64,000 bases of DNA. Origin: Magnetococcales bacterium (GTDB lineage Bacteria > Pseudomonadota > Magnetococcia > Magnetococcales > Magnetaquicoccaceae). The notes beneath the pieces are model-generated. The model was not told the DNA's origin and ran no database searches. It worked only from the letters and a program-made list of their open reading frames with translations. The position numbers and the translations under genes are program-made. Shown here one piece after another: positions 17,694 through 27,226 of this stretch. The stretch lies in contig JADFYM010000002.1 in assembly GCA_015233035.1 (NCBI GenBank), forward strand, positions 1 to 64,000, written 5' to 3'. How positions within the stretch are numbered: the stretch's first letter is position 1; each line of letters starts with the position of its first letter.

Positions 17694-18287
17694 TCAGGGC
17701 CAAACGACCGGCCATTGAGTGGGTCTGGCACGACGCAACTGCGTCCACAGCACATCCCAGGCAAAAAAAGGGCCCGGATCCCATTTGCGTCCGGGGGCAA
17801 TTTGTGCATGACCCACCATGTTTTGCGGCGTGAGCGCGCCCCAGTCACGCTGCACCAGGCCCTGGTGTACCGTTTTGATCAGGCTGGCCAACCGCCGATA
17901 CTGGACCGGCTCGAAAGGGGTGTGGGCATCCCCTTCCAGTTCAATCCCCAGGGAAAAATCGTTGCACCGTGGGCGTTCCTGCCACACACTGACACCCGCA
18001 TGCCAAGCCCGCTCCGCCACCGGAACATATTGGGTGATGTGGCCCAACCGATTGATCAAAAAGTGGGCCGACACCCGCAAGGCCACCACCTCTTCGTAAA
18101 AAGACGGCTTTGCCGGTCCCCAATCGCGTTGCGCCAGTTGTCCCAGAAACAGATCATCAATCACCGTACCGCCAAAACAGCCAGGGGGCAGACTGATGGC
18201 GTGTATCACCAACAGGTCGATGCGGGTGGCCGGAGGACGCGCATCAAAAAAAGGCGAAGGCAAAAAACGAAACGGAACCGACGGCAT
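17694..18287 (-). CDS. ampD: 1,6-anhydro-N-acetylmuramyl-L-alanine amidase AmpD
   Basis: Cytosolic zinc amidase that cleaves the stem peptide from anhydro-muropeptides imported during wall recycling. The 197-residue protein has no signal peptide. Zinc-site regions are VIHAISLPPG, AWHAGVS and GHAQIAPGRKWDPG, and NDFSLGIELEG is highly typical of AmpD. The gene lies 45 bp upstream of mpl and 9 bp downstream of the nfu gene, in one leftward operon. Confidence 0.95.
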   Translation of the reverse strand: MPSVPFRFLPSPFFDARPPATRIDLLVIHAISLPPGCFGGTVIDDLFLGQLAQRDWGPAKPSFYEEVVALRVSAHFLINRLGHITQYVPVAERAWHAGVSVWQERPRCNDFSLGIELEGDAHTPFEPVQYRRLASLIKTVHQGLVQRDWGALTPQNMVGHAQIAPGRKWDPGPFFAWDVLWTQLRRARPTQWPVVWP

Positions 18288-18296
18288 GGAGCACGA

Positions 18297-18533
18297 TCAA
18301 ACAGCAAACCGGGGCACGTTTTCCACCGCCACGATTTCCGGGATGCGCTGTTTCATGGTGCGTTCAATGCCACTCTTGAGGGTCATGGTGGCTCCAGGAC
18401 ACGAACCACACGCCCCCTGCAAACGTACCTGGACCACATTGTCGGCGGTCACATCCACCAGTTCCACATCACCGCCATCCCGTTGCAAGAAAGGCCGGAT
18501 TTCGTCCAGCACCTTTTGAACCCGCTCGCGCAT
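18297..18533 (-). CDS. NifU C-terminal-like iron-sulfur scaffold protein
   Basis: A 78-residue Nfu domain. [16 protein letters not shown] is followed by the cluster-binding CxxC in [18 protein letters not shown]. Proteins of this kind carry [4Fe-4S] clusters to apo-targets; rlmD and other cluster enzymes in this window are possible clients (inference). ATG 18533 is preceded by AAGGAG at correct spacing. The frame continues upstream to 18626, but that part translates repeat DNA. Confidence 0.93.
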   Translation of the reverse strand: MRERVQKVLDEIRPFLQRDGGDVELVDVTADNVVQVRLQGACGSCPGATMTLKSGIERTMKQRIPEIVAVENVPRFAV

Positions 18534-18573
18534 TGTATCCACTCCTTGAATAAAAGCCACAATAGAACCATTT

Positions 18574-18713
18574 TCTGGGGGAGGGCGGTGAACCGCCCCC
18601 CCCAGCCTCCCCTTTTTTTCAATCAATTATGATCAAGGGGGTCCGGGGGGGATTATCCCCCCCGGTGGGGTCCAGGGGCAACGCCCCTGGTGGGGCAGGG
18701 GGCAACGCCCCCA
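18574..18713. repeat. Composite G-rich repeat, copy 6 (uninterrupted)
   Basis: The best intact copy. GGGCGGTGAACCGCCC with a pyrimidine/T-run is followed by an AT-rich linker (CAATCAATTATGATCAA), then the GGGGGGGATTATCCCCCCC palindrome, CCAGGGGCAACGCCCCTGG and GGGGGCAACGCCCCC. It lies upstream of the nfu gene and downstream of the tolC-family gene. Confidence 0.85.
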
Positions 18714-18739
18714 ACGACCAGCAAAGAAAGCTCCCCGCA

Positions 18740-20053
18740 TTATGGACCCGAAGGCCCTGCCAAAACAAGCTCCTCCAACGTCAACCGCCCTACAACCGCC
18801 AACATTTGAAACTGCGCCAGGGCCAACCCATAACGATTCTTGGCCAGATCTGCTTGATTGGCAAACAGTTCGTGCTCGGCATCCAGCAGATCCAGGGCGG
18901 TGCGTGCTCCCACATGAAACTCCTGTTCCACGCCATCGCGGGCCAGTTTGGAGGCCGCCACCGTGCTGTTGAGCGCGGTGGCCAAGGCCTGGCTGCTTTG
19001 CAAATCCAGATAAGCCTTTTCAATCTCACGATGCACCTGGCGATACAGGCGGTCCTGTTCGGCCCACTGGGCATCCCGTTTGGCCTGTGCCTCGGCGGTT
19101 TTGGAGAGGGTCATGCCACCGGCAAAGAGCGGCAGTTCCATTTTCATGCCCAGGGTATAGCTGTCCACCTCTCCGGACGAGGTTGCGACCAGGGGTGCCC
19201 CGCCCTTCTGCCAGATATGGCTGGCACTGGAGGTCAAAGCCACGGTTGGCCAGTGTCCCGCCCGCTCCTGTTCGATGGTTGATTCGGCGATACCCAACCG
19301 CTTGTGGATGGCGCGCAGATCGGGCCGTTGTTCCTGTTGCGCCAACCAGGTTTCCAAAGCACCTTCGCCCGGAGGCTGACGAAATTTCGGCAGGGCCAGC
19401 GTAGCCGGGGGCAGTGCTCCCACCACCTCGAAAAATTGCGCCTGCGCCACGGCCACATCGTTGTCGGCCCGCATTTTGTCGGCCCGGGCGGCGGCCAAAC
19501 GGGCCTCGGCCTGGCTGACATTGGTGCGGGTGATTTCACCCACCTCATAACGGGATTGCGTGTCCGTCAGATGGTGCTGCATCACCTGCTGGTTGTTCTC
19601 GGCCAGGTGGGCAATCTCCCGCGCCTGCAACAGATCCACAGTCGCTTTGGCCGCCTTGAAAAAGACGCCCTGCACGGTCCCATCCAGATCGTCGGCAAAG
19701 GCACCAATCCAGGGCGTGGTCTGCGCAAAGGCGATCAGGGCTGGTCGGTTGTACACCATTTGCGACAGCGTCACCCCCGCCACGAGCGACCGTTCCGAGA
19801 CCCCACCGCCCGGCCAGTCGCTGTGGTTGTTGTTGGGTGTCACACCCAGAGCCACATTGGGCAGCAGCACGGCCCGACTTTGCGGCAACCGTTCCTGGGC
19901 CGCCATCAGATTGGCCTGGGCCGTCTTGATCTCGGGATTATGGTCCAAAGCCAGGTTGAGCATCTGGATAAACGGATCCGCCTCCCCGGCGCAAGAGCCA
20001 GTGGGCCACCCACAGAGCAGCAGCAGCAGTAAAAGGAGAGGTCTCAGGTTCAT
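18740..20053 (-). CDS. TolC-family outer-membrane efflux protein
   Basis: A 437-residue protein with an N-terminal signal sequence (NLRPLLLLLLLLCGWPTGSCAG). Two repeats of long helical hairpins follow, typical of OEP/TolC channels. Family landmarks are DHNPEIKTAQANLMAAQERL, RYEVGEITRTNVSQAEARLAAARA and FHVGARTALDLLDAEHEL. It would form the outer-membrane duct of a type I or RND/ABC exporter, but no partner genes are adjacent. ATG 20053 lies just after the parE stop; 20071 is an alternative. Upstream extension to 20128 would overlap parE. Confidence 0.9.
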   Translation of the reverse strand: MNLRPLLLLLLLLCGWPTGSCAGEADPFIQMLNLALDHNPEIKTAQANLMAAQERLPQSRAVLLPNVALGVTPNNNHSDWPGGGVSERSLVAGVTLSQMVYNRPALIAFAQTTPWIGAFADDLDGTVQGVFFKAAKATVDLLQAREIAHLAENNQQVMQHHLTDTQSRYEVGEITRTNVSQAEARLAAARADKMRADNDVAVAQAQFFEVVGALPPATLALPKFRQPPGEGALETWLAQQEQRPDLRAIHKRLGIAESTIEQERAGHWPTVALTSSASHIWQKGGAPLVATSSGEVDSYTLGMKMELPLFAGGMTLSKTAEAQAKRDAQWAEQDRLYRQVHREIEKAYLDLQSSQALATALNSTVAASKLARDGVEQEFHVGARTALDLLDAEHELFANQADLAKNRYGLALAQFQMLAVVGRLTLEELVLAGPSGP

Positions 20054-20075
20054 GGCAGGTTGCACGGGCATACTA

Positions 20076-22037
20076 TCAAATATCCAGATGATTCTGGGCA
20101 AAAGGGGCTTTTTCTTGAATGAAGGCATACCGTGACGCCGAATGCTTGCCCATCAGACGGTCGAACGAATCATCCGTCTGCTGTAGATCATCCACATACA
20201 CCCGCAGCAGGCGACGGGTGGCCGGATTCATCGTCGTATCCCGCAACTGATGTGGATCCATCTCCCCCAACCCCTTGAAACGGGAAATTTCCACCTTGGC
20301 CTGACTCCGCTTGTGCCGGATCTTCTCGATCATGCGGTCCCGCTCCACCTCATCCAGGGCATAAAAACTGTCACTGCCAACCGTCACCCGGAACAAGGGC
20401 GGTTGCGCCAAAAACAGATGCTGATGACGGATCAACTCCGGCATGAAACGATAGAAAAAGGTCAACAACAGGCTGGCAATATGGGCCCCATCCACATCGG
20501 CGTCGGTCATGATGATCACCCGCCCATAACGCAGCTTGCGCAAATCAAACAACGGCCCACAACCCGTGCCAATGGCCGTGACCAGATTTTGCACCTCAAT
20601 ATTTTTTTCAAATTTTTCCAGGTTGGCCTGTTCCACGTTCAGGATTTTGCCTCGCAGCGGCAAAATGGCCTGATTGTGGCGATTGCGGGCCTGCTTGGCG
20701 GATCCTCCGGCGGAATCCCCCTCCACAATAAACAATTCGGCTGATTTGGCATCGGAAATGATACAGTCGGTCAGTTTGCCCGGCAGGGTAAGGCGACTGG
20801 TGGCCGTCTTGCGGTTGACCGGTGCCACCACTTTTTTGCGATTGATCCGTTGCTGCGCCCGCTCCACCATGCTCATCAACAAGGAAGTGGCCTGCTCGGG
20901 ATGACCATGCAACCAATGGTCGAGATGATCCTTGAGAATCCCCTCTACCCGTCGGGCCACCCCCGCATTGCTGAGTTTTTCTTTGGTTTGACCGAAAAAT
21001 TGCGGGTTGCCCAGAAAAACGGAGAGTACCGCAAACAGACCGTCCAGAACATCCTCAATGGCCAGCACCACCCCCTTGGGCAGCAAATGCTTGGCGTCGG
21101 CATATTCCCGCATGGCCCGCACCAGGGCGGTGCGCAAGCCGGTTTCATGCACCCCACCCAACGGGGTCGGGATGGTGTTGCAGTAGGAGAGAACCCGACA
21201 CGCCTCTTCCGTCGTCCAGGTCATGGCCCACTCCATGCGGAGATATTCCTCGGACTGCTCGACCATGCTGCCCGCAAAAAGGGCCGGAATGACACGATCC
21301 GCACTGGCAACCGTGTGGCGTACAAAATCTTCCAACCCGTTGGGAAAATGGAACGCCAACTCCTCGCCACTCTGCTCCACCTTGACCCGAATCACCACCC
21401 CCCGATTCAGGTAGGCCTTGGCCCGACACATCTCCACCACCCGTTCCACCTGAAAGATGGTATCGGGAAAAATGTCCGGGTCCGGCAGAAAAGTGACCTG
21501 CGTGCCGTGGCGGCGAGACACTTCCAGTTGTTCCAGAGGGGCCGCCGGCTTGCCCCGGGAAAAACATTGCCGCCATTTGTGTCCGTCCCGCTCCACCACC
21601 ACTTCGGTCCAGAGGGAAAGGGCATTGACCACCGAGGCCCCCACGCCGTTCAACCCCCCCGCCGTGGCATACGCCTTGTCGTGAAACTTGCCCCCCGCAT
21701 GGAGCGTGGTAAAAATAATCTCCAGAGCCGAGCGGCCTGGATAACGGGCCAGCGGATCCACCGGAATGCCCCGGCCATTATCCCGCACGGAAACCGACCC
21801 ATCCGTCGCCATGACCAGGGTGATACGGTCGGCATGACCGGCCACGGCCTCATCCATGGCATTATCCAGGAGTTCGGCTACCAAGTGATGCAGTGCCCGC
21901 TCATCCGTCCCACCGATATACATGCCCGGACGGCGGCGCACGCCCTCCAGACCTTCCAGAACTTCGATGTGGGAGGCGTTGTAGAGCGTCGCTGTCTTAC
22001 TTGTGGCGATAAGAGATGCGTCCTTTGGAAAGGTCAT
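20076..22037 (-). CDS. parE: DNA topoisomerase IV subunit B
   Basis: ATPase subunit that decatenates daughter chromosomes with ParC. The 653-residue protein has the GHKL ATP site ([19 protein letters not shown]), the [13 protein letters not shown] loop, and the [21 protein letters not shown]. Length and the sequence [13 protein letters not shown] favour ParE over the longer GyrB, although GyrB cannot be fully excluded. Its ATG lies inside the end of infA (41-nt overlap) with no clear Shine-Dalgarno, so translation is probably coupled. Confidence 0.92.
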   Translation of the reverse strand: MTFPKDASLIATSKTATLYNASHIEVLEGLEGVRRRPGMYIGGTDERALHHLVAELLDNAMDEAVAGHADRITLVMATDGSVSVRDNGRGIPVDPLARYPGRSALEIIFTTLHAGGKFHDKAYATAGGLNGVGASVVNALSLWTEVVVERDGHKWRQCFSRGKPAAPLEQLEVSRRHGTQVTFLPDPDIFPDTIFQVERVVEMCRAKAYLNRGVVIRVKVEQSGEELAFHFPNGLEDFVRHTVASADRVIPALFAGSMVEQSEEYLRMEWAMTWTTEEACRVLSYCNTIPTPLGGVHETGLRTALVRAMREYADAKHLLPKGVVLAIEDVLDGLFAVLSVFLGNPQFFGQTKEKLSNAGVARRVEGILKDHLDHWLHGHPEQATSLLMSMVERAQQRINRKKVVAPVNRKTATSRLTLPGKLTDCIISDAKSAELFIVEGDSAGGSAKQARNRHNQAILPLRGKILNVEQANLEKFEKNIEVQNLVTAIGTGCGPLFDLRKLRYGRVIIMTDADVDGAHIASLLLTFFYRFMPELIRHQHLFLAQPPLFRVTVGSDSFYALDEVERDRMIEKIRHKRSQAKVEISRFKGLGEMDPHQLRDTTMNPATRRLLRVYVDDLQQTDDSFDRLMGKHSASRYAFIQEKAPFAQNHLDI

Positions 22038-22215
22038 AGGGGGTCAGTTGTACAGTTACCTTATCACCCGGCAGGATCCGAATATAATGTTTGCGCATTC
22101 GGCCTGAAATATGGCACAGCAGCTTATGTTTGTTTTCCAGTTCCACCTGAAACATGGCATTGGGCAGGTTCTCCAGAACCGTCCCCTCCATTTCAATCAC
22201 ATCTTCCTTACTCAC
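21997..22215 (-). CDS. infA: Translation initiation factor IF-1
   Basis: A 72-residue S1-fold protein that occupies the ribosomal A site during initiation. It reads [19 protein letters not shown] and ends [14 protein letters not shown], nearly invariant in the family. The start is GTG at 22215, preceded by GGAGGA with 7 bases of spacing. The longer frame from 22251 has no family support. It shares 41 nt with the start of parE. Confidence 0.96.
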   Translation of the reverse strand: MSKEDVIEMEGTVLENLPNAMFQVELENKHKLLCHISGRMRKHYIRILPGDKVTVQLTPYDLSKGRISYRHK

Positions 22216-22362
22216 AGATTCATCCTCCGTCCAACTGGCATACGGTCGCAATCACTACGCCGCATCCACCTCCGAAACAATGGCCCAACGACCACATCAA
22301 AGGCGAAAGTGGAACAGGATAGTACGATTTTTTGTAAAGTCAATGACAACACTGGCAACCGG

Positions 22363-23250
22363 TCATTTAAACAAGGTGCCCACCCTGGGCAAAAACTCCT
22401 TGGTGAAGGCTTCCGCCGGGAACGGTCGCGCTTTGAGCGACCCCAGTTGCCAGGTGGCCGCATAAGGATTCCGGGGTCCGCCCGTGGCCTGCATCACCTC
22501 GGGACGCGGAAAACCAAAGAGATTGCTCACCTTGTCAAAGGTGACCGTTTTCAGCAGGATGCCGTTTGCACCATACTGTTGCAGCGATTTGGGCAACAAC
22601 AGCTTGCGGTCAACGCGCAAAATCTGCTTCGTGTAGGGCAGGCGCGCATCCCGGGGCAGCAGTTCCAGCAGGTAGGAGTCCGCCGCCTCCTCCAGGAGAG
22701 TGGCCTTGTAGTCCACCGCCAAATCGGTCAGCAGCAGATCCGCATTGTTGAAAGCCCCCGTCCCCGCAGTCGTGCCCATCAAGACATGATTCAGGGCCGT
22801 GGGGCGCAGTTCCAACTCGCCGGGCACGTGCATCCACACCTCATCCTCCAGACGCAGAATGGCGCGACCGGCCAGATGGTCGGGGGAGAGAATCAGGGCC
22901 GCCGACTGTTTGCCTTTGCCCCGGACGACATAGAGGGAGAGCTGGCTGGTGCGCCCATTGGGTAACTGGCTGGTCACCTGGGCAAACAGCTCAAAAGATT
23001 CGGGATGCAGCTTGCGATCCACCTGGGCGAGCATTTTTCCGGCATCGACCGGCGGTTTTTTTTCTGCCACCGTCTCTTTGTCTGCGCCCGCCTTGTCGTC
23101 CGTCGGCTTTTCGGCCACGGCGGGGGGTGTGCCACCGGAGTCCGCCCGCACCCCGCTGGCTGGCCACCAGAGCAGCCAAACCAACAGACCCAGGGTCACA
23201 CCCCGTCCGATTGTCCGCCAAACCCGCATTGCATTCTGCGCCATGCCCAT
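22363..23250 (-). CDS. LolA-like outer-membrane lipoprotein-sorting protein
   Basis: A 295-residue exported protein. A signal peptide with core VTLGLLVWLLWWPASGVRA is followed by an acidic/Lys-rich linker (about 38-75). The rest is a beta-rich domain of the 'outer membrane lipoprotein-sorting protein' type (PF17131-like), with LILSPDHLAGRAILRLEDEVWMHVPG and the closing NPYAATWQLGSLKARPF. These are distant LolA/LolB-fold relatives, often encoded with transporters, and their cargo is unclear. A true LolA is encoded separately at 4178. It follows pepN in the same direction across repeat copy 7. Confidence 0.85.
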   Translation of the reverse strand: MGMAQNAMRVWRTIGRGVTLGLLVWLLWWPASGVRADSGGTPPAVAEKPTDDKAGADKETVAEKKPPVDAGKMLAQVDRKLHPESFELFAQVTSQLPNGRTSQLSLYVVRGKGKQSAALILSPDHLAGRAILRLEDEVWMHVPGELELRPTALNHVLMGTTAGTGAFNNADLLLTDLAVDYKATLLEEAADSYLLELLPRDARLPYTKQILRVDRKLLLPKSLQQYGANGILLKTVTFDKVSNLFGFPRPEVMQATGGPRNPYAATWQLGSLKARPFPAEAFTKEFLPRVGTLFK

Positions 23251-23279
23251 TGTGATCCTTTTTTAAAAATCATTATCAA

Positions 23280-23357
23280 GGGGGTCCAGGGGAGGATTAT
23301 CCCCCCCGGTGGGGTCCAGGGGCAACGCCCCTGGTGGGGTCCGGGGCGAAGCCCCGC
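23280..23357. repeat. G-rich palindromic repeat, copy 7
   Basis: GGGGTCCAGGGGAGGATTATCCCCCCC, CCAGGGGCAACGCCCCTGG and GGGGCGAAGCCCC units in tandem. It is preceded by a T/A-rich linker (TTTTTTAAAAATCATTATCAA), the same linker that is found before copies 6 and 9. Confidence 0.8.
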
Positions 23358-23387
23358 AGGCCTGAGCCATAATCATGGTCCATCATT

Positions 23388-26114
23388 CTAATGCTTAAGG
23401 CTTTTCGACACAATCTCAAAAACGTCACGGGACAAATTTGCCGTCTGCTCAATCTGTTGCAACGCGGTTTGCATCTTGGTCCGGCGGATGGGCTCCAGCT
23501 TGCGCCAACCCCGGAAGGCGGCGACCAGACGAGCCGCCACCTGGGGATTGAGGGGATCCAGGGTCAACACCTGTTTGGCCAGCCATTGATAGCCCTTGCC
23601 CGATGGTTGATGAAAGGCCAGGGGATTGTCATGGCAAAAAGATCCCAGCAGCGCACGCACGCGGTTGGGATTTTTCAGGCTGAACAGGGGATGTTTCTGC
23701 AATTGTCGTACACGGCGCAGGCTCTTTTCGTCGGGTATCCGGGCCTGCATGGCAAACCATTTATCCATGACCAGGCTGTTTTTTTGCCACTGCTCGGCGA
23801 AGGCGGCCAGGGCGGCTTCGGCATCCGGGCTGGCGGAATAGAGCAGGTCGGTCAGCGCGGCCAAACGGTCGGTCATGTTGTCTGCCTTGTAAAACTGCCG
23901 CACCGCCAGTTGCCAGAATTCGGCCCATTGCAGGCTGACCAGATAATCCAGACACAAATTTTTGAACGCCCGCCGACCCGCCAGCATGGGATGATAACGA
24001 CCGAACACCGCCGCCTCCGGGTCGGAATAGTGGTCATAGGTCTGCAACAGCACCTCGTGCAGACGGGTGGCGAGTGTCTGCCGCACAAAGAGGCGGGCGG
24101 TGTGCAAGGCACCGGGGTCGGCCTCGGCCATCTGTTCCAGCAAGGCCGTCGCGCTGGGCAGGGTCAAAATCATGGCCGTGGTGGCGGGATCCAGATCCCG
24201 GGTGCGCAGCACCTGGGCAAAACTCTCCACAAAAAAATCGGCCAACAGCAGAGGACGGTTGGCCTGGCAATCGACCGCCAGGCGCAACAGCAGATCGGTG
24301 GTCAGTCGCTGTCCGGCACTCCAGCGGTTGAACGGGTCGGGATCGTGAGCCCAGAGAAAGGCCAACTCCTCGTCGGTCAGATCGGTCTGGAGGATGACCG
24401 GGGCGGAAAAATGGCGCAACAGCGAAGGAATCGGTTTTTGGGCCACGCCGGTAAAGACAACTTCCTCCACTGCCTGCCGAATCTCCAGGACCCGTGCGGT
24501 GGGCGGTGCGCTCTCCTGTCCACGGATTGCGGACTCCGATTCTCCCGCCAACCGCAACGGCAGCGACTGACCCGATCTGCCCAGCAGACCGACCGTCAGG
24601 GGAATATGCAAGGGGAACTTGTCCGGTTGACCCGGCGTGGGAGGGCAGGTTTGGGTAATGTGCAGGCGCAGGGTTTGCGCCATTGCGTCATGGTGGGTGG
24701 TCACGCTGACCACCGGAGTGCCCGCCTGGTGGTACCAGCGACGGAATTGTCGCAAATCCCGCCCGGAGGCGTCCTCCATGGCGCGCACAAACTCTTCCAC
24801 TGTCACCGCCTGACCATCATGGCGGGCAAAATAGAGATCCATGCCCCGGCGAAACAAGGCCGCACCCAGCAGGGTATGGATCATGCGTACCACTTCGGCC
24901 CCTTTGTCGTAGACCGTCACGGTGTAAAAATTATTGATCTCCAGATAGGCGTCCGGTTGCACGGGGTGGGCCGTTGGCCCGGCATCTTCGGCAAACTGCT
25001 GGGTCCAGATCAGACGGGCATCCTGTACCCGCTGCACGGCGGGGGAGCGGCTCTCCTCGGAAAAAAGTTGATCCCGAAAAACGGTCAACCCCTCCTTGAG
25101 GCTCAACTGGAACCAGTCCCGGCAGGTGATCCGATTGCCCGTCCAGTTATGAAAATATTCGTGGGCAATAATGTTTTCAATCTGCTGAAAATCCTGGTCC
25201 GTGGCACTGTCCCGGTCGGCCAGGACATATTTGGCGTTAAAAATATTGAGTCCTTTGTTTTCCATGGCCCCCATGTTGAAATCGTTGACGGCCACAATCA
25301 TATAGGTGTCCAGATCATATTCCCGGCCAAACCGCTCTTCATCCCAGGCCATGGCTTTTTTGAGCGCGTCCATGGCGTGGGCGGACTGTCCGCCGGACTC
25401 CAGATCGGGCGAGGCGAGCGACAGGAGGGCGGCAGGTGTTTCGACATAGATCTCCAGCGAGACCAATCGCCCGGAACGGGTGGTGAAGAGATCCCGATGA
25501 CAGGCCAGTTTGCCCGCCACCAGCGCGAAGAGATAACACGGCTTGCGATGCGGATCCACCCAGGTGACAAAATGTTTGCCCTCCGCCAGTTCGCCGCTGT
25601 CGGTCCGGTTGCCGTTGGAGAGCAGGGTCGGAAACAGCTTCCGGTCGGCAATCAGGGTGGTCGTAAACCGGGCCATGACATCCGGTCGGTCCGGGTAATA
25701 AAGTATCTTGCGAAACCCTTCCGCCTCACACTGAGTGCAGAGCAGGGAACCCGACACATACAGCCCTTCCAACGCGGTATTGGCCGCCGGATGGATCCGG
25801 GTCTGCATCTCCAGGATACAGGCCTCCGGCACCTCCGGGATGATCAGGCGATCTTCTTCCACCCGATACCGTTTGGCGGAGAGCAGCGCGCCGTCCAGGG
25901 CAATATGGAGCAGTTCCAACCCTTGCCCATCCAACTGCAAGGGGGGGGCTGCCACAAAGGTCTTGTCTGGATTGCGGCGCAAGGCGAGCCGCGCATGGAC
26001 CAGGGTTGCCTTGGGATCCAGTTCGAAGGTCAGCGCGACCGTATCCACCAGAAAGTCCGGGGGGGTATAATCTTTCAGATATTTGGTCTGGTTATCTTTT
26101 CTTTGGGCGTCCAT
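23388..26114 (-). CDS. pepN: Aminopeptidase N (M1 family)
   Basis: Zinc aminopeptidase that removes N-terminal residues from peptides, usually cytoplasmic in proteobacteria. The 908-residue protein has the exopeptidase motif FNMGAMENKGLNIF, the zinc motif HEYFHNWTGNRI and the four-domain length of E. coli PepN (870). ATG 26114 gives MDAQRKDNQTKYLKDYTPPDF, matching PepN N-termini. The extra 81 codons upstream are the rluB gene in another frame. The 5' end overlaps rluB by 23 bp. Confidence 0.95.
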   Translation of the reverse strand: MDAQRKDNQTKYLKDYTPPDFLVDTVALTFELDPKATLVHARLALRRNPDKTFVAAPPLQLDGQGLELLHIALDGALLSAKRYRVEEDRLIIPEVPEACILEMQTRIHPAANTALEGLYVSGSLLCTQCEAEGFRKILYYPDRPDVMARFTTTLIADRKLFPTLLSNGNRTDSGELAEGKHFVTWVDPHRKPCYLFALVAGKLACHRDLFTTRSGRLVSLEIYVETPAALLSLASPDLESGGQSAHAMDALKKAMAWDEERFGREYDLDTYMIVAVNDFNMGAMENKGLNIFNAKYVLADRDSATDQDFQQIENIIAHEYFHNWTGNRITCRDWFQLSLKEGLTVFRDQLFSEESRSPAVQRVQDARLIWTQQFAEDAGPTAHPVQPDAYLEINNFYTVTVYDKGAEVVRMIHTLLGAALFRRGMDLYFARHDGQAVTVEEFVRAMEDASGRDLRQFRRWYHQAGTPVVSVTTHHDAMAQTLRLHITQTCPPTPGQPDKFPLHIPLTVGLLGRSGQSLPLRLAGESESAIRGQESAPPTARVLEIRQAVEEVVFTGVAQKPIPSLLRHFSAPVILQTDLTDEELAFLWAHDPDPFNRWSAGQRLTTDLLLRLAVDCQANRPLLLADFFVESFAQVLRTRDLDPATTAMILTLPSATALLEQMAEADPGALHTARLFVRQTLATRLHEVLLQTYDHYSDPEAAVFGRYHPMLAGRRAFKNLCLDYLVSLQWAEFWQLAVRQFYKADNMTDRLAALTDLLYSASPDAEAALAAFAEQWQKNSLVMDKWFAMQARIPDEKSLRRVRQLQKHPLFSLKNPNRVRALLGSFCHDNPLAFHQPSGKGYQWLAKQVLTLDPLNPQVAARLVAAFRGWRKLEPIRRTKMQTALQQIEQTANLSRDVFEIVSKSLKH

Positions 26115-26994
26115 GGTCTGTTCCAAATTTTCCGGGACGGGGTTGACGGGTGGTCTGCTCGGGCAGATGACGGGAGCGCACGGGGGGGCGACCGGGGTTG
26201 ACCCGATGGGCGGCGGGTTTGGCAACCGGGGTCTCCTCCTGCTGCAAGGCGAGCAACCGCCCGGCCTCCTTGAGGGGGGTGAGCAGGCGGGTGATTTCGG
26301 TGGCTGGCAACGCCCGCCATTCCCCTCGGGGCAAGTCGCCCAGGGAACAGGGGCCATACTGGGTCCGAATCAGGCGGGAGACTTCCATGCTGACCGTCTC
26401 AAAAATGCGCCGCACCAGCCGATTGCGACCTTCGGTCAAGGTGATGGTCACCCAACTGTTGGCCCCCGGCACATAGTCCAGTTCCAATTTCAAGGGACCG
26501 GTGGGGCCATCGTCCAGCAGCACCCCCGCCTGCAACTTGGCCAGCAACGGGGCATCGATCCGCCCATGTACGCGCACGCGGTAGGTGCGGGGGACCTGAT
26601 TGCTGGGGTGCATCAGTTGGTGGGCGAGATCGCCATTGTTGGTAAAGAGGATCAGTCCCTCTGATTGATAATCGAGGCGGCCCACGCTGATCAACCGGGC
26701 GTGGGTGTTGCCCAGCAGGTCAAAGACGGTGCGTCTGTTTTCCGGATCCCGGCGGGTGCAGACGACACCGGGTGGCTTGTTCAGCATGAGGACGACCAAC
26801 GGTTCCCGGGGGGGGATGACCAGTCGGCCATCGACCAGGACCTGATCCTTGCGGCTCACCTTGGTCCCCAGTTGGGTCACCACCGTGCCATTGACCACTA
26901 CGCGACCGGCGGCAATCCAGGTGTCTCCTTCGCGGCGGGAGCACAATCCCGCTGCTGCCAGCCATTTTTGCAACCGAATTGATTCTGTGGGCAT
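26092..26994 (-). CDS. rluB: Pseudouridine synthase of the RsuA/RluB/RluF family
   Basis: A 300-residue enzyme with an N-terminal S4 RNA-binding domain (RLQKWLAAAGLCSRREGD). The catalytic domain has its Asp in SVGRLDYQSEGLILFTNNGDLA. The C-terminal EGRNRLVRRIFETVSMEVSRL is typical. RluB (23S rRNA U2605) is the most likely member, given the basic C-terminal tail of about 50 residues (HRVNPGRPPVRSRHLPEQ...). ATG 26994 matches the family start. It is co-directional with rsmA upstream and overlaps pepN downstream. Confidence 0.88.
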   Translation of the reverse strand: MPTESIRLQKWLAAAGLCSRREGDTWIAAGRVVVNGTVVTQLGTKVSRKDQVLVDGRLVIPPREPLVVLMLNKPPGVVCTRRDPENRRTVFDLLGNTHARLISVGRLDYQSEGLILFTNNGDLAHQLMHPSNQVPRTYRVRVHGRIDAPLLAKLQAGVLLDDGPTGPLKLELDYVPGANSWVTITLTEGRNRLVRRIFETVSMEVSRLIRTQYGPCSLGDLPRGEWRALPATEITRLLTPLKEAGRLLALQQEETPVAKPAAHRVNPGRPPVRSRHLPEQTTRQPRPGKFGTDHGRPKKR

Positions 26995-27071
26995 GAATTG
27001 GGATCCTGAGCGTAGTAAAAACGGTTGTCCTGTCGTCCCCCGGCGTGGGCCGGGGTGGTAGTCAGGCGATG

Positions 27072-27116
27072 TGAACCTTTTGCAGGGCCTGCCTGGCTCG
27101 AAACAGCAAAAGGTTC
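27072..27116. promoter_or_regulatory. Stem-loop between rsmA and rluB
   Basis: A perfect 11-bp inverted repeat (GAACCTTTTGC / GCAAAAGGTTC) with a loop of about 22 bases, in the 232-bp gap between two minus-strand genes. It has no T-run on the minus strand, so a processing site or attenuator-like role is as likely as termination. Function is unknown. Confidence 0.45.
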
Positions 27117-27226
27117 TCCATTGCAGCAGGTCCGGGCACCAGGCTGGGGCATTTTGCGGGCTTGTCACCGGAAAAGCAAGCGATGGTGGCAGGGGGGCAG
27201 AATGGTGGTGAGGTTTTCAATGGCTA

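Noticed and set aside
23391-26201. A 936-codon open frame antisense to pepN
   Set aside because: High-GC shadow frame. pepN on the other strand has all M1 motifs, while the antisense product is His/Gln/Arg-rich with no family sense.
26115-26357. Upstream extension of pepN
   Set aside because: The extra 81 codons are rluB in another frame. ATG 26114 matches PepN N-termini.
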